Below, piece after piece: positions 11,001 to 20,891 of a DNA stretch of 64,000 nt. The stretch lies in NCBI RefSeq assembly GCF_000715075.1, contig NC_134095.1:61066419-61130418 (forward strand). Direction: 5' to 3'. Under the pieces are notes generated by a model. The model worked only from the letters and a program-made list of their open reading frames with translations, ran no database searches and had not been told where the DNA came from. The stretch's first letter is position 1. Every line of letters starts with the position of its first letter. The position numbers and the translations under genes are program-made. This DNA comes from Nicotiana tabacum. Its lineage: Eukaryota; Streptophyta; Magnoliopsida; Solanales; Solanaceae.

Positions 11001-14000
11001 TAGCAAATTAAAATCTCATCACCATCACCACAACTATGCTTAATATTATTGAAATCTTCCTACAAGAACCAGCTTATCTTTGGCACTGTGACAATATATG
11101 AACAGCTCGTAGAGACAAGGACTCCCCACATTCATATTGGAAGTTCGCTAACTTTATTTCATTTTGTAACATCAACACGGCCCACCAAGAAAGAAAGAGC
11201 AAGGGGACAAGGGAGGAGAAAGAGTTATCTTCTCACAAACAATTACTTCTTTGTTCCATTTTACGTGACACTCTCTCCTTTTTAGTTTGTTCAGAAAAGA
11301 ATGATACCTTCCTACATTTAGAAGCAACTTAACTTTAAACTTACCATTTTATCCTTAATCACATGATTTTATAGCCACAAAATAGTCATGGCATGTTTAA
11401 GATCTAAGTTGCTCCGACATGGGAGTTTAGGTGCCGCACCCGTGTCGACACAACACTAGTATAAGTGTGGGTATGGGATCCGTACCGGATCTAGTCAAAT
11501 AATTTTGGATACTTTGACCACGACGGACGGAAAAATTCGAGACGAGATACAATTTGATTCCCGAAATCAAAACCAAAACTAGGGTAAATTTGAAGAAAAT
11601 AGCATACTTGATCTAGAAGATTAAACCTTTATTTATCTACAACTTGAGAATAAAAATGAAAATCCACACTCTACAAGCTATACGTAAGTATTTCACAATT
11701 TTTTCTATAATTTAGAGATATTTTTATTTTTTTGAACTATTTTTAGCCGGATCCTCACACCCGTATCTGTACTAGGATCCATATCCCCGAATCTTAGAAT
11801 TTACATCTTGAAGGATCTGACCTCTAGATTCGCACCCCGTGTCCGAGCAACTTAGTTTAAGATCACAAGTTCCAAAGTTTTATCTTTCTTACTTAAACTC
11901 TACGCCCAATCATACACCTTCACATAAGATTAAACGAAGAGAGAATTTGACGACCCACCATATTTGGATATTACTCAATTAGATGTTAGCAAACAGCAAT
12001 TTCATTTTTTAATTATTTTTTTGGATAACCGAAAACCCCCTGATGAGCTATCTGACCCAACACTAGTTTGCCCACAGGTTCGACACTCGGAGTGTTGGCC
12101 TGCCCCTCTATCCCACTTCCACTTATATACAAAGTGTGTGTCAATAGCAGGGCAGACAACAATGTCTTATTGCAACATGAAATTAAAGAACAAATGAAAA
12201 TTCAAACGTAAAACACGATTATAATCTCTAAATGAGTTGATCAAAAGAGGACTGGACAGGTTAAAGGCCTGGTTGGAGATCTTTTCCCTTTATCATTGGG
12301 GTTTTAGGATTTTCGCAAATGTTGAAGATTTTCGAATGTTTAAGATAGCTCTGTTTCTGAGTTCGAGAAGTTTAGTGTTTTAGGAAGCTAGGTGAATTGC
12401 TATTTAGCCGCATTGAAGGTTCTCGTTAGTTGCAATTGTGCCACTTGACTTTGCTTGGGAAATCTAGTCCCTGAAGTTTTGTATTTCAACAATTGAAAAT
12501 CAGATTGTATACAGTATGGTTGCTCGAATGAGTAGATAATGGCAATTTACCTTGTTCTGAGAAAACATCATACAGGTTCTCAAATTTATTGAAAAAGGCT
12601 GCAATAACATCTTCTCTCTTCAATTCACGTGAGAGAGGATTCACTTTCTTTAAAACAGCATTCAAGCATGTAGTAGGCTTCTCATTCCCGACATTCAATC
12701 CAACTCCTGTGAAATAAGTATCAATACCCAAGCACTCCATGTAGTTTCTCCAAATTGATAGACTGAGAGGAGATAGAAATAATTACATATATTCATCAGT
12801 CTACTTAGAATGATCCTGAGGGGTGGGGTGGGGGGGTGTAAGAAAGTTAGCTAAGTTAAAAAGACTGCAAGTGTAAGAAAGATTGCTGACTAACCAAATT
12901 CATTAAGTTTGCAACATCTGAAAACCCGTCAAGTTTGTACTTAGCATGCAAACTTCTATAAATCGAAGGAAAAAATCCATTTCCGGTATGAGGAAGAATA
13001 TATAGTGAACATCATTGAATGAGTGAAACGTTTTTTTTTTTTTGTATAAGTTGACAAGTGAGACAGTTTACCAGCACTAACATAGAACTTCTTCGACCTA
13101 TATACCGATGTGCTAAGAATGCCACCCACTTTAACGCCACCTAAATACAGATCATTTGGCCACTTTATTCGAACATCAAGCTCTGGGGTTCCCTGTGGCA
13201 CATTATGTAGCCAAGAACAACAAGGAAAAAAGGTAAGCATATCAACAGACGTTCTATGTAAAATAAACTAATACATGTAACGCTTAGCTTCTATGCAGCA
13301 CACAGCTAGTTTCTACAAATTCTGTCCTACCACTCCTCTTTTTTCCATCTGCATCCAGTTAGCATTGTTCAAATACACTACCTATATGTGCATAAGTGAG
13401 CAATTAGGACCATTCTATTAGCCAAGTACCATAAAATTCAGGAAACACTCTCTTTTCACGAATACAGCACAAATACATGAAGAGATAAACCATTTGTCGT
13501 TTAGGCATTTGTAGACGAAAATAAAGTAATTAATAGAAAAGACTGATAGAGAATCTTGTAACTCAAGAAGAACCAACAAACTACATCAATGCTCCAGATC
13601 ATAGACAGTTGAATTAGCTGAGTCTATCTGAAATTAGATTTAAGTGTATCCTACATTGACTAATTCAAAGGGCCCTGATATTTATCCAAATTTTCCTTTT
13701 ACAATCATCTCTAGTCCTGAATATCTCCTAACTCAAGTAACATTCTTTAGGAAACATGATATCCTCTTTAGCAGACCAATCAGCACTAACAAATAATAGT
13801 CCACAAGACTGTATACAATTCTTCACAGACCATCCATCAATAACTGCTTAAATTTCACAGTGCACGGACTAAATGGCAAAACTATATAAAATATATGTGT
13901 AAAACTATAATGTTTCAATTGATACAACCAGATAGAGGATATAAAACTTACAAAGACATGTGAGAAAACTTCAGTTCATTGTTTATGCAATGTCGATATA

Positions 14001-15771
14001 AAATCACACTTATCTCCTTCTTACTTTTCCCATACATTACTTTACCGTTCCAATTTCAATTTCAGGATGTCGCCCCGGTAAACATCTTTCTAATATAAGT
14101 ACTTACCTTTTCCAAACAGACAGCTTTAATGGCCTCTGTCATGGCAAGACAGACAACGTACTGTATATGTGGCACCACTCTACCGTCCTCCATTTGTATT
14201 GAAAAAGAAAACAGAAGGCAACCCTTTGGTGATTCCCACACATTACTCGAACGGCCTTCAGATGTAAAATAAACACATAAGTAAATCAAAGTAAAACATA
14301 AATAATTTGGGCAAACACGATAAGAGCAAAAAATCTCCAATACATTAAACAGAGCAACTACAATTTTTTATACCTAGTTTATGACAGTGATGCATTTTTC
14401 TTAATGTTTTTCAATTGCACAAATAACACCCTAACTTTGAAACAACGATAACGAACAGGACTTTCTCTAACTTCTGTTCATTGTTAATGGAAAAGGTCAC
14501 ACACAAAACTACACATATTTACGCTTTTTTAAAGGTCCAAACAGCTGTTCTCAATATTTCATAGTTTGTGGAGGGAACGAAACCTATCATTTGGTGCCAA
14601 ACTCCACCTCTAATCTCCTTATACAGTGTTCAGCCTTCTTAACATAGCTATGGAAGATGCACCCAAGGTTGTGGCCAAGTGGTCAATGAAGTAGGCTGAG
14701 AATCGCAAGGTCTTAGGATTTGAACATTAGGTTATTTCTTCCCATCCGTCCAAGCCTTGGTTGGACAGAGTTATCTGGTAGCTATGCTGGTGAGATAGCA
14801 CGTACCTCGCGGAATGCTCAAGGTGTGTGCAAGTTGGCTAGCACAACACGATTATAAAGAAAAACGTAGCTGTGAAAGTTGATTGTTTTATATGTCATAG
14901 AGAACAGTCCAGTTCTATAATTATTTCTTATTCTTATTGTTGCACTTCAGCATGTGCTAATTAGCACTTAATTGGATTGTAACACAGACGAAAACTGTTA
15001 TTTACTGGAACAAAACCGTCCCCCGTTTGAAAGTGTACAACTCAAATCAAAACAAAAAATTGGACCTTAGAAAATTAAAAATGCACAAATGCAATAATCT
15101 CCAAAGAAACAAAAAAGTCCACGTACCTCTCCCTTTCAGTTGAACATCGGCAACACACACTGTACCAAGTGGCAAGTCAGAGTTATTTCTGCCATAAACA
15201 AATAATTAAATTAACAGAAGCAAAATTTAGTGTCAATAAGCCATAAGCGAGCAGGCTTAACTTGTCATTAATGATTTTTCACAATAACAAACAAGTAACT
15301 ATAAGAGTTTTAAGTTATATAGAGCATGAGTCAAAAATAACATGTCAACCATAAAAATATGTACAAGGGATTTTGTAAAACATAAGTTAAGTATGGAAAT
15401 CTGGTAATTTACTGTGAAATAACGTCATGAGTAGAGGACAATCTGGGAGAGTAAATGAGGAGTCTCCCAAAACGCCTAGTCGAAAGGGAGTTGAAGTATT
15501 CTTCAATTCGAAAAGCGTCGTCGTTTTCCAATTTCACCTCGGAATGCAGAACAAGCTCAACTCCTTCACCAGTTTTAAGGGTATTGTTATTCTTGAGTAC
15601 CTTTGCCGCGTCATTCTCCTCCTCGGATTTCCCAGAGAGTAAAAGAAGCGTGTCCGCGGGTGATTCCATTTTTCTTCCGAGGACGTGTGATGATGAGAAA
15701 GCTTTGAGGTTTTTGGGAAATTTTTGTAGAGAGTGGAAAAAGATACTACTACCTTTGAATTGAGAAATCAT
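1996..15771 (-). CDS. HCS1: Biotin--protein ligase (holocarboxylase synthetase), split gene
   Basis: Attaches biotin through biotinoyl-AMP to a lysine of biotin-dependent carboxylases (plastid acetyl-CoA carboxylase BCCP, mitochondrial methylcrotonyl-CoA carboxylase). Exons seen: 15413-15771, 15127-15188, 14107-14255, 13072-13192, 12551-12706, 7200-7272, 4267-4343 and 1996-2038. All have GT-AG borders and compatible phases except across the gap between 12551 and 7272. Residues 1-34 are rich in S, F and K and resemble an organelle transit peptide; a second Met opens 'MESPADT'. Family marks: the GRGR loop made across exons 2/3, KWPNDLY in exon 4, GVGLNV in exon 5 and the C-terminal GLTSSGYLLGI / ELHPDGN / FDFFKGL blocks. 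With the missing exon the product would be about 361 residues, close to the plant family length (recalled, Arabidopsis about 367). I could not find the 46-nt exon for 'EELYYKTWLH', so the gene may be broken or that exon diverged. Confidence 0.9.
2292..2486 (-). mobile_element. Au-type SINE with target-site duplication
   Basis: Read on the minus strand this is a tRNA-derived SINE: a GAGCCTTCG head, TAACTGGTAAAGTTG near the A-box position, B box GGTTCGAGCC, then AACAGCC, GGTAAGGTTGCGTAC and a short T-rich tail. The 10-bp duplication aaatatccta flanks it at 2282-2291 and 2487-2496, which shows true retroposition. It sits in the last HCS1 intron. Confidence 0.85.
3218..4088. mobile_element. Possible TIR element carrying the G-rich repeat
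   Basis: The left end reads aggggccctttttt and the right end, reverse complemented, reads aaggcctcatttgttt. Both lead into gtttgaat within about 60 bp, as degenerate termini would. No convincing TSD was seen, so this is tentative. Confidence 0.35.
3397..3953. repeat. G-rich (GGT/GAT)n degenerate minisatellite
   Basis: About 560 bp built from gtggtgg, gatggtgg and gttggtgg variants with very little C on the plus strand, giving extreme strand asymmetry. The open frame on the minus strand here (His/Thr/Pro-rich) is a product of the repeat, not a gene. It lies in the last HCS1 intron, in what may be a TIR element at about 3218-4088. Confidence 0.8.
4267..4343 (-). CDS. HCS1: HCS1 exon encoding GLTSSGYLLG...HPDGN
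   Basis: 77 nt encoding GLTSSGYLLGITDDGQMCEL and HPDGN plus 'AG'. Acceptor CTTTCAG, donor GTTTGT. This is the small C-terminal beta domain of the ligase family. Confidence 0.9.
4344..7199. other. HCS1: HCS1 intron, 2.9 kb
   Basis: No exon of HCS1 or another gene was recognised here. It contains a partial MITE at 5668-5905. The remainder is AT-rich unique-looking intron sequence. Confidence 0.55.
5668..5905 (+). mobile_element. CTCCCTCC-type MITE, partial
   Basis: Begins ctccctccatgtctattcat, the typical left terminus of a very common solanaceous MITE. The inner 'gagtttaagaaagaaag' and 'acttgtggtcataaac' blocks match the inverted copy at 11245-11940. No right terminus was found. Confidence 0.6.
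7200..7272 (-). CDS. HCS1: HCS1 exon encoding SGQRVIVQ...VVTIQ
   Basis: 73 nt: one base completing Ser, then GQRVIVQERSGDQDQFVETV and VTIQ. Acceptor AATATAG, donor GTTGGT. Its phase requires two bases from a preceding exon, whereas exon 5 supplies one, so it cannot be joined directly to exon 5 in frame. Confidence 0.85.
8270..9150. mobile_element. Possible inner element with repeated 'acttataccc/gggtat' ends
   Basis: The left part has gggcgccctatttggtcgcc and acttatacccatttt. The right part has aaaagcgggtatagatgcaaatgccc. These look like inverted, degenerate termini enclosing the exon-like fragments. A short direct repeat, cgccagttacaaaa, occurs at 8910-8980. The boundaries are uncertain. 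Confidence 0.35.
8640..8885 (+). pseudogene. Exon-like gene fragments inside the Helitron
   Basis: One piece ends ...TEKRPYKK before a good donor (AAAAAG|GTATTAAG, about 8693). Another starts after an acceptor (TTTCAG|AAATTACTGG, about 8791) and reads KLLDVVRELESLRPKVEKEI and on as a coiled-coil-like segment. Sequence plus intron-like spacing suggest capture of part of a host gene. I do not recognise the donor gene. Confidence 0.4.
11245..11940 (-). mobile_element. CTCCCTCC-type MITE interrupted by another MITE
   Basis: The outer ends are inverted: cttctttgttccattttacg on the left against the complement of cttcacataagattaaacga on the right. The inner 'cttacttaaactctacgccc' and 'gatcacaagttccaaag' blocks are the reverse complement of the copy at 5668-5905. 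A 450-bp element splits it at 11405-11854. Confidence 0.65.
11405..11854. mobile_element. MULE-like MITE with 10-bp TSD
   Basis: The 450-bp element starts TAAGTTGCTCCGACA and ends TGTCCGAGCAACTTA, an inverted pair. The direct duplication gtttaagatc is exact at 11395-11404 and 11855-11864. A TSD of 9-11 bp points to a Mutator-type origin. There is no transposase frame. Confidence 0.8.
12551..12706 (-). CDS. HCS1: HCS1 exon 5
   Basis: 156 nt encoding GVGLNVGNEKPTTCLNAVLK through KREDVIAAFFNKFENLYDVF and SEQ plus one base. Acceptor TTTCACAG, donor GTAAAT. Reading on into the intron gives 20 further residues and a stop at 12486, so a retained-intron transcript would have a different, short C terminus. 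Confidence 0.92.
13072..13192 (-). CDS. HCS1: HCS1 exon 4 (KWPND biotin-site motif)
   Basis: 121 nt encoding GTPELDVRIKWPNDLYLGG, then VKVGGILSTSVYRSKKFYVS and A plus one base. KWPND is the hallmark of biotin protein ligases and GGI(L) follows as in the family. Acceptor CCACAG, donor GTAAAC. Confidence 0.95.
14107..14255 (-). CDS. HCS1: HCS1 exon 3 (catalytic core)
   Basis: 149 nt. Completes the GRGR adenylate-binding loop and encodes SSNVWESPKGCLLFSFSI, then MEDGRVVPHIQYVVCLAMTE. Acceptor GAAG, donor GTAAGT. It ends in phase 0 before exon 4 (GTPELDVRIKWPND). Confidence 0.92.
14658..14866 (+). mobile_element. tRNA-derived SINE (solanaceous SolS/TS type)
   Basis: The head has A-box-like TGGCCAAGTGG and a decayed B box (GGATTTGAAC), then ttcttcccatccgtccaagc, ggacagagttatctggtagc, gtgtgcaagttggcta and an A-rich end. 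Near-identical flanks, tagctatggaag and tagctgtgaaag, may be the TSD. It lies in HCS1 intron 2. Confidence 0.7.
15127..15188 (-). CDS. HCS1: HCS1 exon 2
   Basis: 62 nt between acceptor GGCAG and donor GTACGT. It encodes (Q)NNSDLPLGTVCVADVQLKGR plus one base. Phases fit exons 1 and 3 exactly. Confidence 0.9.
15413..15771 (-). CDS. HCS1: HCS1 exon 1 (transit peptide and N-terminal region)
   Basis: Starts MISQFKGSS and ends ...SSTHDVIS plus two bases 'CA', followed by donor GTAAAT. It is 359 nt long, leaving phase 2. The upstream Met was chosen because the 34 residues before the next Met look like a transit peptide. Translation from the second Met could give a cytosolic form, as proposed for plant HCS1. 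Confidence 0.9.
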
Positions 15772-16267
15772 CAGACGGAGACAAGTACAAGTGTACTACA
15801 GGCATATAACAAGACTCAACTTGTTCCCAACATTCACGAGTATTGGAGTAGCTGTATTCATGTGATGTGAAATGTGTTTCCATCAAGATTAATTGATGTG
15901 GAAATCTTTTATAATAGTATCATTTTCAGTGTTCTATTGGGTATTACTAACTTTTTGTACCAATAATAAATAGAGTGTAAGCATGGACACATGAAAGTGG
16001 TATTTTTTCACAAATAATTACACCGACTAATTATAGTGTAATTACAAGTTTACTGTTTGGTTGCACAAGTGTAATTACACAGTTAAATAAAATATTTAAT
16101 AAAGTAATTATTAAAACTTAAAACTTAATATAATAAATATATGCCTATAAATTTGTATAAATATAAATGATATTATATTTAATTAAGATGTATATTTTTC
16201 GTAAATATACATTAATTAGTAATCATATATTTATAAATAATATTGTAAAACTAATTTTTATATATAT
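15772..16267. other. HCS1 upstream region and left part of a TIR element
   Basis: About 280 bp upstream of the HCS1 start must contain its promoter and 5' UTR; no clear TATA box is visible. From about 16048 the sequence (ctgtttggttgcacaag, gtgtaattacac) looks like the left part of a 'gtgtaattac' element. Its right part resumes after 34160 and ends ctttccaaacaggc. The LTR element is nested in it. Confidence 0.45.
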
Positions 16268-17578
16268 TGTGAGCACGCGATTTTTGCCCTACAAGAACTA
16301 CACCCACAAAAATTCAAAATAAAATGGTTTTGTGTTGTTTGTGATTTATTTGTATTTTTGTCTGTGCATGTTTATTTCTACTTTAATTAAGAAAAATACA
16401 AAAATATGTGTTGCATACGCATTTAGGATTTAATTTTACAATTTAGGAATTAATCAAACAATCAAGTTTGCTTTACAAAATGAAAAGATCACAAAAAATA
16501 TGTACTTTACATTTTTGGCGTTTAATATCCGAATTGTGTGATTTTATCTTTATTGGGTGTTTAATTGCATGTGATAGCTGTTATTAAGAGTTAATGTTTT
16601 AAGTTAATTGTCAATGTTACAATTCAATTATGATTTTAGTTGAAAAGGAATTAAAAGAAAATGAAAGAAAAAAAAGAGAAGAAAAAGAGTGGGCATTGGG
16701 CCGATTTCAGTGCAAAAATCACGCCCAAATCACCCATGAACCAGGTCCAGTTTGGCCTGGTCAGAGACGTCTTAAAACGACGTCGTTTGGTCACTCTTAA
16801 TCAAAGTCGTTGATACGACTTGATCCAACGGTCACAGATCAATGCTCTTTACCCATTCCCTGGCCCGACCCGCTACCCGGATCGACCCCGACCCCAACAC
16901 TAAACCAAACGACACCGTATTGGGTTAATCTCCTTGATCCTAGTCGTTGATCTTAATTGATCTAACGGCCGGGATTAAATTCCCCACATGGTATATATTC
17001 CTAAATCCTACCCCGCCCCCTAAACCAAGCCCCCCACCTCTTCGTCTTTGAGCTTCAGAGACCAAACATATCCGCCGCCTTCAACCACCATCCTCCGCCC
17101 ACCGAAAATCGCCTCACGGCGGTTCCGGTGGTCCAAACGATCCCATTTTTACACCATGGATTCTCCTCGACCTCCCCAATCAGAACCCCTAACCCTTATC
17201 CCTCGAATCCCAGCCGTTTGAGTCGAATATTAGATAAAAAATAAGGCCAGAACCCTAGTTCGTCCAGTGACCCCCAATTTCACACCACAACTCCGCCCTG
17301 ACTTCTTCTCTCAAAATCCACCTTCCCCTTCCTTCGAATCTAGTCCCAACCGTTCGAATATTGATTTTGAGCCAAGAACCCTAGCGTCGCCACAAGATCC
17401 CCTGGTGGCGGCGCCTAACCTAAACCCTCCCAAACTCACACATTTTGACCACTAGACCTCTCCAGCCCCAAATCACACCCTAGTTTCGTTCGAATCTCAT
17501 CGGAACTATTCAAATCCCAAATCGAACTAGCAAACCCTAAACCTAGAGGCAGTCCGAGGAAAATTAGGGGTTCTAATA

Positions 17579-17622
17579 GACTTTAGTCGAGTGTTCTCAG
17601 TTGAGAACACTCGATTAAAGTC
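17579..17622. promoter_or_regulatory. Long hairpin in the left LTR
   Basis: Two 21-nt arms, the left beginning gactttagtcgag and the right ending tcgattaaagtc, flank a 2-nt centre. The only non-Watson-Crick position would be a G-U pair in RNA. It lies about 0.6 kb after the TATA-like site, so it would be in the leader of a full transcript. The right LTR has it at 30547-30590 with one extra mismatch. Confidence 0.65.
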
Positions 17623-19891
17623 CGTTTCTACCCCAAAAGGCTCAAGTCGGAGTTACGAGCAGAGCGAGTGAGAGATAGGTCTGAGTTTGGAGGTATTTCT
17701 TCTGTTTCTCTGTTTGTTTTCATGTCTTGTTTGTTTGTTTGTTTGTTCAAGATGAGTTCGAATTCATTTTTTTTATCAATTACTCTTTTCTTTCTCCATC
17801 AGACCTTCTTATTTGGTCCAATTTTATCATCATTTCTGTTTGTTGTCGTTTGTTGTATGCTGTAATGTGTGTAATCGATTGATAAGTGTCGTCGATTAGT
17901 CTGTTATGTTTGAATGTTAGATTAGCATGATAATAGTTTAAGTTTTGGTTCATCCCCGTAGGTTTACCTTCCTGTTTCTTCTCTGTTCTAATGTTGTGTT
18001 GAAGTAAGCCCGATGGTATCAGTTGTTTCCAAGTGTTCCAATTTCCTTTTCTCATTGTCATCCACCATGTTTTTTCGTATGAGTTCAGTTTGTTTTTGTT
18101 CAGTGTTCATCTGTTTTGTCTAGGTTAGAATTGTGTTAGTTTAATCTCTGTATCAACGCGTTGTTTGATTCAGTTTCAGTTTTAGCTTCAATGATTTTGT
18201 TGGGGTCTGTGTGGTGTTAATATGGTTTTGATTCAAGTTCAGTCTGTTGGTTCCAGTTGGAATTCAGCCTTAGTCATTTAGTTGTTAGAGATTTGGTAGG
18301 CTGGATTGATTATAGCTGTTGCAGTTTGTTGAATTCAGCTTGGCTAGTGGGTAGGACAGTAATTTTAGGGTTTTAGGGGGTAATTTAGGAATTGAAAACA
18401 GGAGGAAATGGGTAGTTTGAGTGTTCTGTCCACTAAGTATTAAAGCACCATTAAACTAAGGAATTGTTTAGTATTAGTGGAGAACAAAACATAAAAGCAT
18501 GGGGGATTAATTATAAGCTGCCTATACCTTTGGGCACAAGACACATGATAATGGGCTGTAAGAGAATATCATAGGCAAAAGATGGTGGTGGTATTAGTTT
18601 AAGTGCTTTTGAGAGGGGGAAGGGTCTGTTTTGGGGGCAGATAAATAGAGGAAGGTTTGGACATAATAGGGAGGTTTTTTTTTTCAGACAGAGTTGAGGG
18701 CTGAAAATCTGAAGGGAGGAGTTTTGGACACGGATTTTTCCTTCTGAGAAAAAGATCTGTAGAGGAGAGGTTGTGCACAGTACAGTTTTTTTACACAGTC
18801 AAAGGGTTGGTTTTTGGGAGCAGAAAATCAGTTCTTTTTCAAGCTTCTGATTCTGGTCTGTCTGTTCCTTTGGATAGAGTAGAAGGCTGATTATGGTTGT
18901 GTTGGTTTGTTTGTGTTGTTGTATGGTATAGCTGGGGAATCCTTTTTAACTGTTTTTCCTGAGTTGCTGCTGGATATTTGTTACTATTGTTGTTGTGTTG
19001 TACCATCTGTTGTATTGCTACTGCTGCTGATCTCCTGCTTCTTCTCCATTGTATTCCATTTCCATACACATTCTAAAAACCTGTGTTGATGTAAGCTCGA
19101 ATTTGGAGTTGAAGTTGAGATGAAATGGGAATGCAACTATTAGTTCTATTTGACATGACTGTATGAATAAACTAAAACTGTTTCTTTATTAGCTAGATAA
19201 TCACTCGATACGTCTTGAATGTATGTAAGTCTGTGATCTCGAGCAGTGGTTGTATTTAGTTTTATGTTAGGTTAATAGAATAGTTAGATTAATTTTAGTT
19301 TTGGTAATTTGTTTCGTGAAGTCATTTGAAAGCAATTCACATTGCAATAAACCTTTAGTAATGGTCGTCAGTTTTTTTTTTTGGTACTAAAATAAGACTG
19401 TTTATTTACTACATCATGGCATATTAAAATTGGCCCGCAAAGAGTGTTGTGGTTATTTTGTTCAAGTTGTTCCAAGTAGAACGACGTACTGCTTTCACTA
19501 TAAAATTAGGATGCTTACCTAATGACATGCAAATGAATAAGTAAATGTTTGACCTCAGGGGCTCGATCCCTCGATCTCTCCTACGCAGCTTAGCACGCCC
19601 CATTGGGTTTTGGGCTTGCCTCAAGGCCCACCTGTTGTTGTTCGTTCACAAGTGGAATTAGTTGGCCCATTTAATTTGGGCCTGATTTAAAGGTCTCAGT
19701 ATATAATTAGCACAATATAAGTTTGGGGGCTTTGAGTTAGGTAGCGGGTTCAAATTTAAAGGTCCGTCCTTTGGTTTGGACTCGAACTTGAACTCGAAAC
19801 CCGCTTTTATAATATTAATTAATTAGGACTTCTTCTCTTTTATTTTAGAGACGAACTTAATAGAAAGTGTAGTCACTTTAGGATTGCCCTT

Positions 19892-20505
19892 TTAAAATAA
19901 ACGATATGAGTCTCGCTTAGTAAAATGCATAATGGCGGGGCCCTCTGTAAATATATATATATCAAATGCTTAAATTTCGGGATGGGCCATTTTAGCGAAT
20001 TTCCCGTCCTCATCCAAAATGACAACGCGTTAGTCTCTTTAGGCGCGTACTTTTAATAATTTACTTTCTTAAATTCGGGTGCACATTTATGTGACCCAAA
20101 TCCAAATCTCAACAAAGTCGAAATACGTCGATAATCACGGGTACATTGATTGTAACGTGATTCGAGATGCATTTCCATGACATTTGCAATTCTTTTTTAA
20201 TAATGAACGAGACGAGCCTCGACGAAAGAAATACATAAGCTGTGGGACCCTCATTAAGTATTTGTAAAATTCCTTAGACTTCGGGATGGGCCGTTTAGCA
20301 AAATTTCATGGCCCTACCCAAAATAATGATACGCTAGTCGCTTTAGGCACGCCTTTAATAATTTACTTTCTTAAACTCGGGTGCACATTTATGTGACCCA
20401 AATCCAAATCTCAACGGAGTCGAAATGTGTCGATAACCACGGGTACATTGATGTGACGTGGTTCGAGATACGTTTTCACGACGTTGCAATTCTCTGTTAA
20501 AAATA
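19892..20505 (+). repeat. Direct duplication of about 305 bp within the left LTR
   Basis: Units at about 19892-20196 and 20197-20505 share cgggatgggcc, ctttaggc, aataatttactttcttaaa and the run gtgcacatttatgtgaccca. Each has 'cacgggtacattgat' near its end. The units differ at many positions, so the duplication is older than the LTR pair. The right LTR repeats it at about 33065-33715. Confidence 0.75.
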
Positions 20506-20873
20506 ATAATGATAAATAATAAAAGCGGTACACAGTTAAAATTTGCACATAGGTTCATAATTGTATAAAAATCAGATAATTAAGCCGAATATGACAGTTG
20601 AGCGACCGTGCTAGAATCACGGAACTCGGGAATGCCTAACACCTTCTCCCGGGTTAACAGAATTCCTTACTTGGATTTCTGGTTCGCGGACTGTAATACA
20701 GAGTCAATCTTTTCCTCGGTTCGGGATTCAACCGGTGACTTGGGACACCATAAATCTCCTAAGTGGCTACTCTAAATTAAATAATAAATCCCGTTTCGAT
20801 TGTCCTTTAATTGGAAAAACTCCCTCCGTGCCCCTTTGCGGTGGCGCAGGTGAAAAAGGAGGTGTGACAGCTC

Positions 20874-20891
20874 TGGCGACTCTGCTGGGGA
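20874..20891 (+). other. Primer binding site for tRNA-Arg
   Basis: TGGCGACTCTGCTGGGGA, 4 nt after the LTR end CA. It is complementary to the 3' end of tRNA-Arg(ACG) except for one position. The same site recurs after the right LTR at 34083-34100. Confidence 0.8.

Larger units (their letters stand above)
7273..12550. other. HCS1: Large HCS1 intron region, expected exon not found
   Basis: 5.3 kb between the exon ending at 12551 and the one starting at 7272. Phase requires a 46-nt coding exon inside. I scanned the plus strand for the complement of the conserved Y-[KR]-T-W codons and found no match. The region holds a Helitron (7740-9392), a nested MITE pair (11245-11940) and a GT/G run at 10469-10491. 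Confidence 0.6.
16268..20869 (+). repeat. Left giant LTR
   Basis: 4602 bp, TG...CA. A TATA-like gtatatatt lies near 16989, so most of the repeat is R-U5. Compared with the right copy it lacks about 205 bp near 18885 and has only a short TA run at 19948-19962. A 44-nt near-perfect palindrome is at 17579-17622, and an internal direct duplication of about 305 bp is at 19892-20505. The short open frames inside (for example from 17267) are repeat-encoded and not supported as genes. Confidence 0.85.

Noticed and set aside
15427..15763. Plus-strand frames of 71 and 102 residues
   Set aside because: Antisense shadows of HCS1 exon 1.
16263..16267. 5-bp TSD for the giant-LTR element
   Set aside because: tatat on the left does not match ttctt after 34159 or gctct after 34078, so no duplication is claimed.
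17267..17455. Pro-rich 62-residue frame, repeated at 30235
   Set aside because: Identical position in both giant LTRs; no similarity to known proteins recognised. The upstream caccATGGATTCTCC start is also LTR sequence with a stop after 21 codons.
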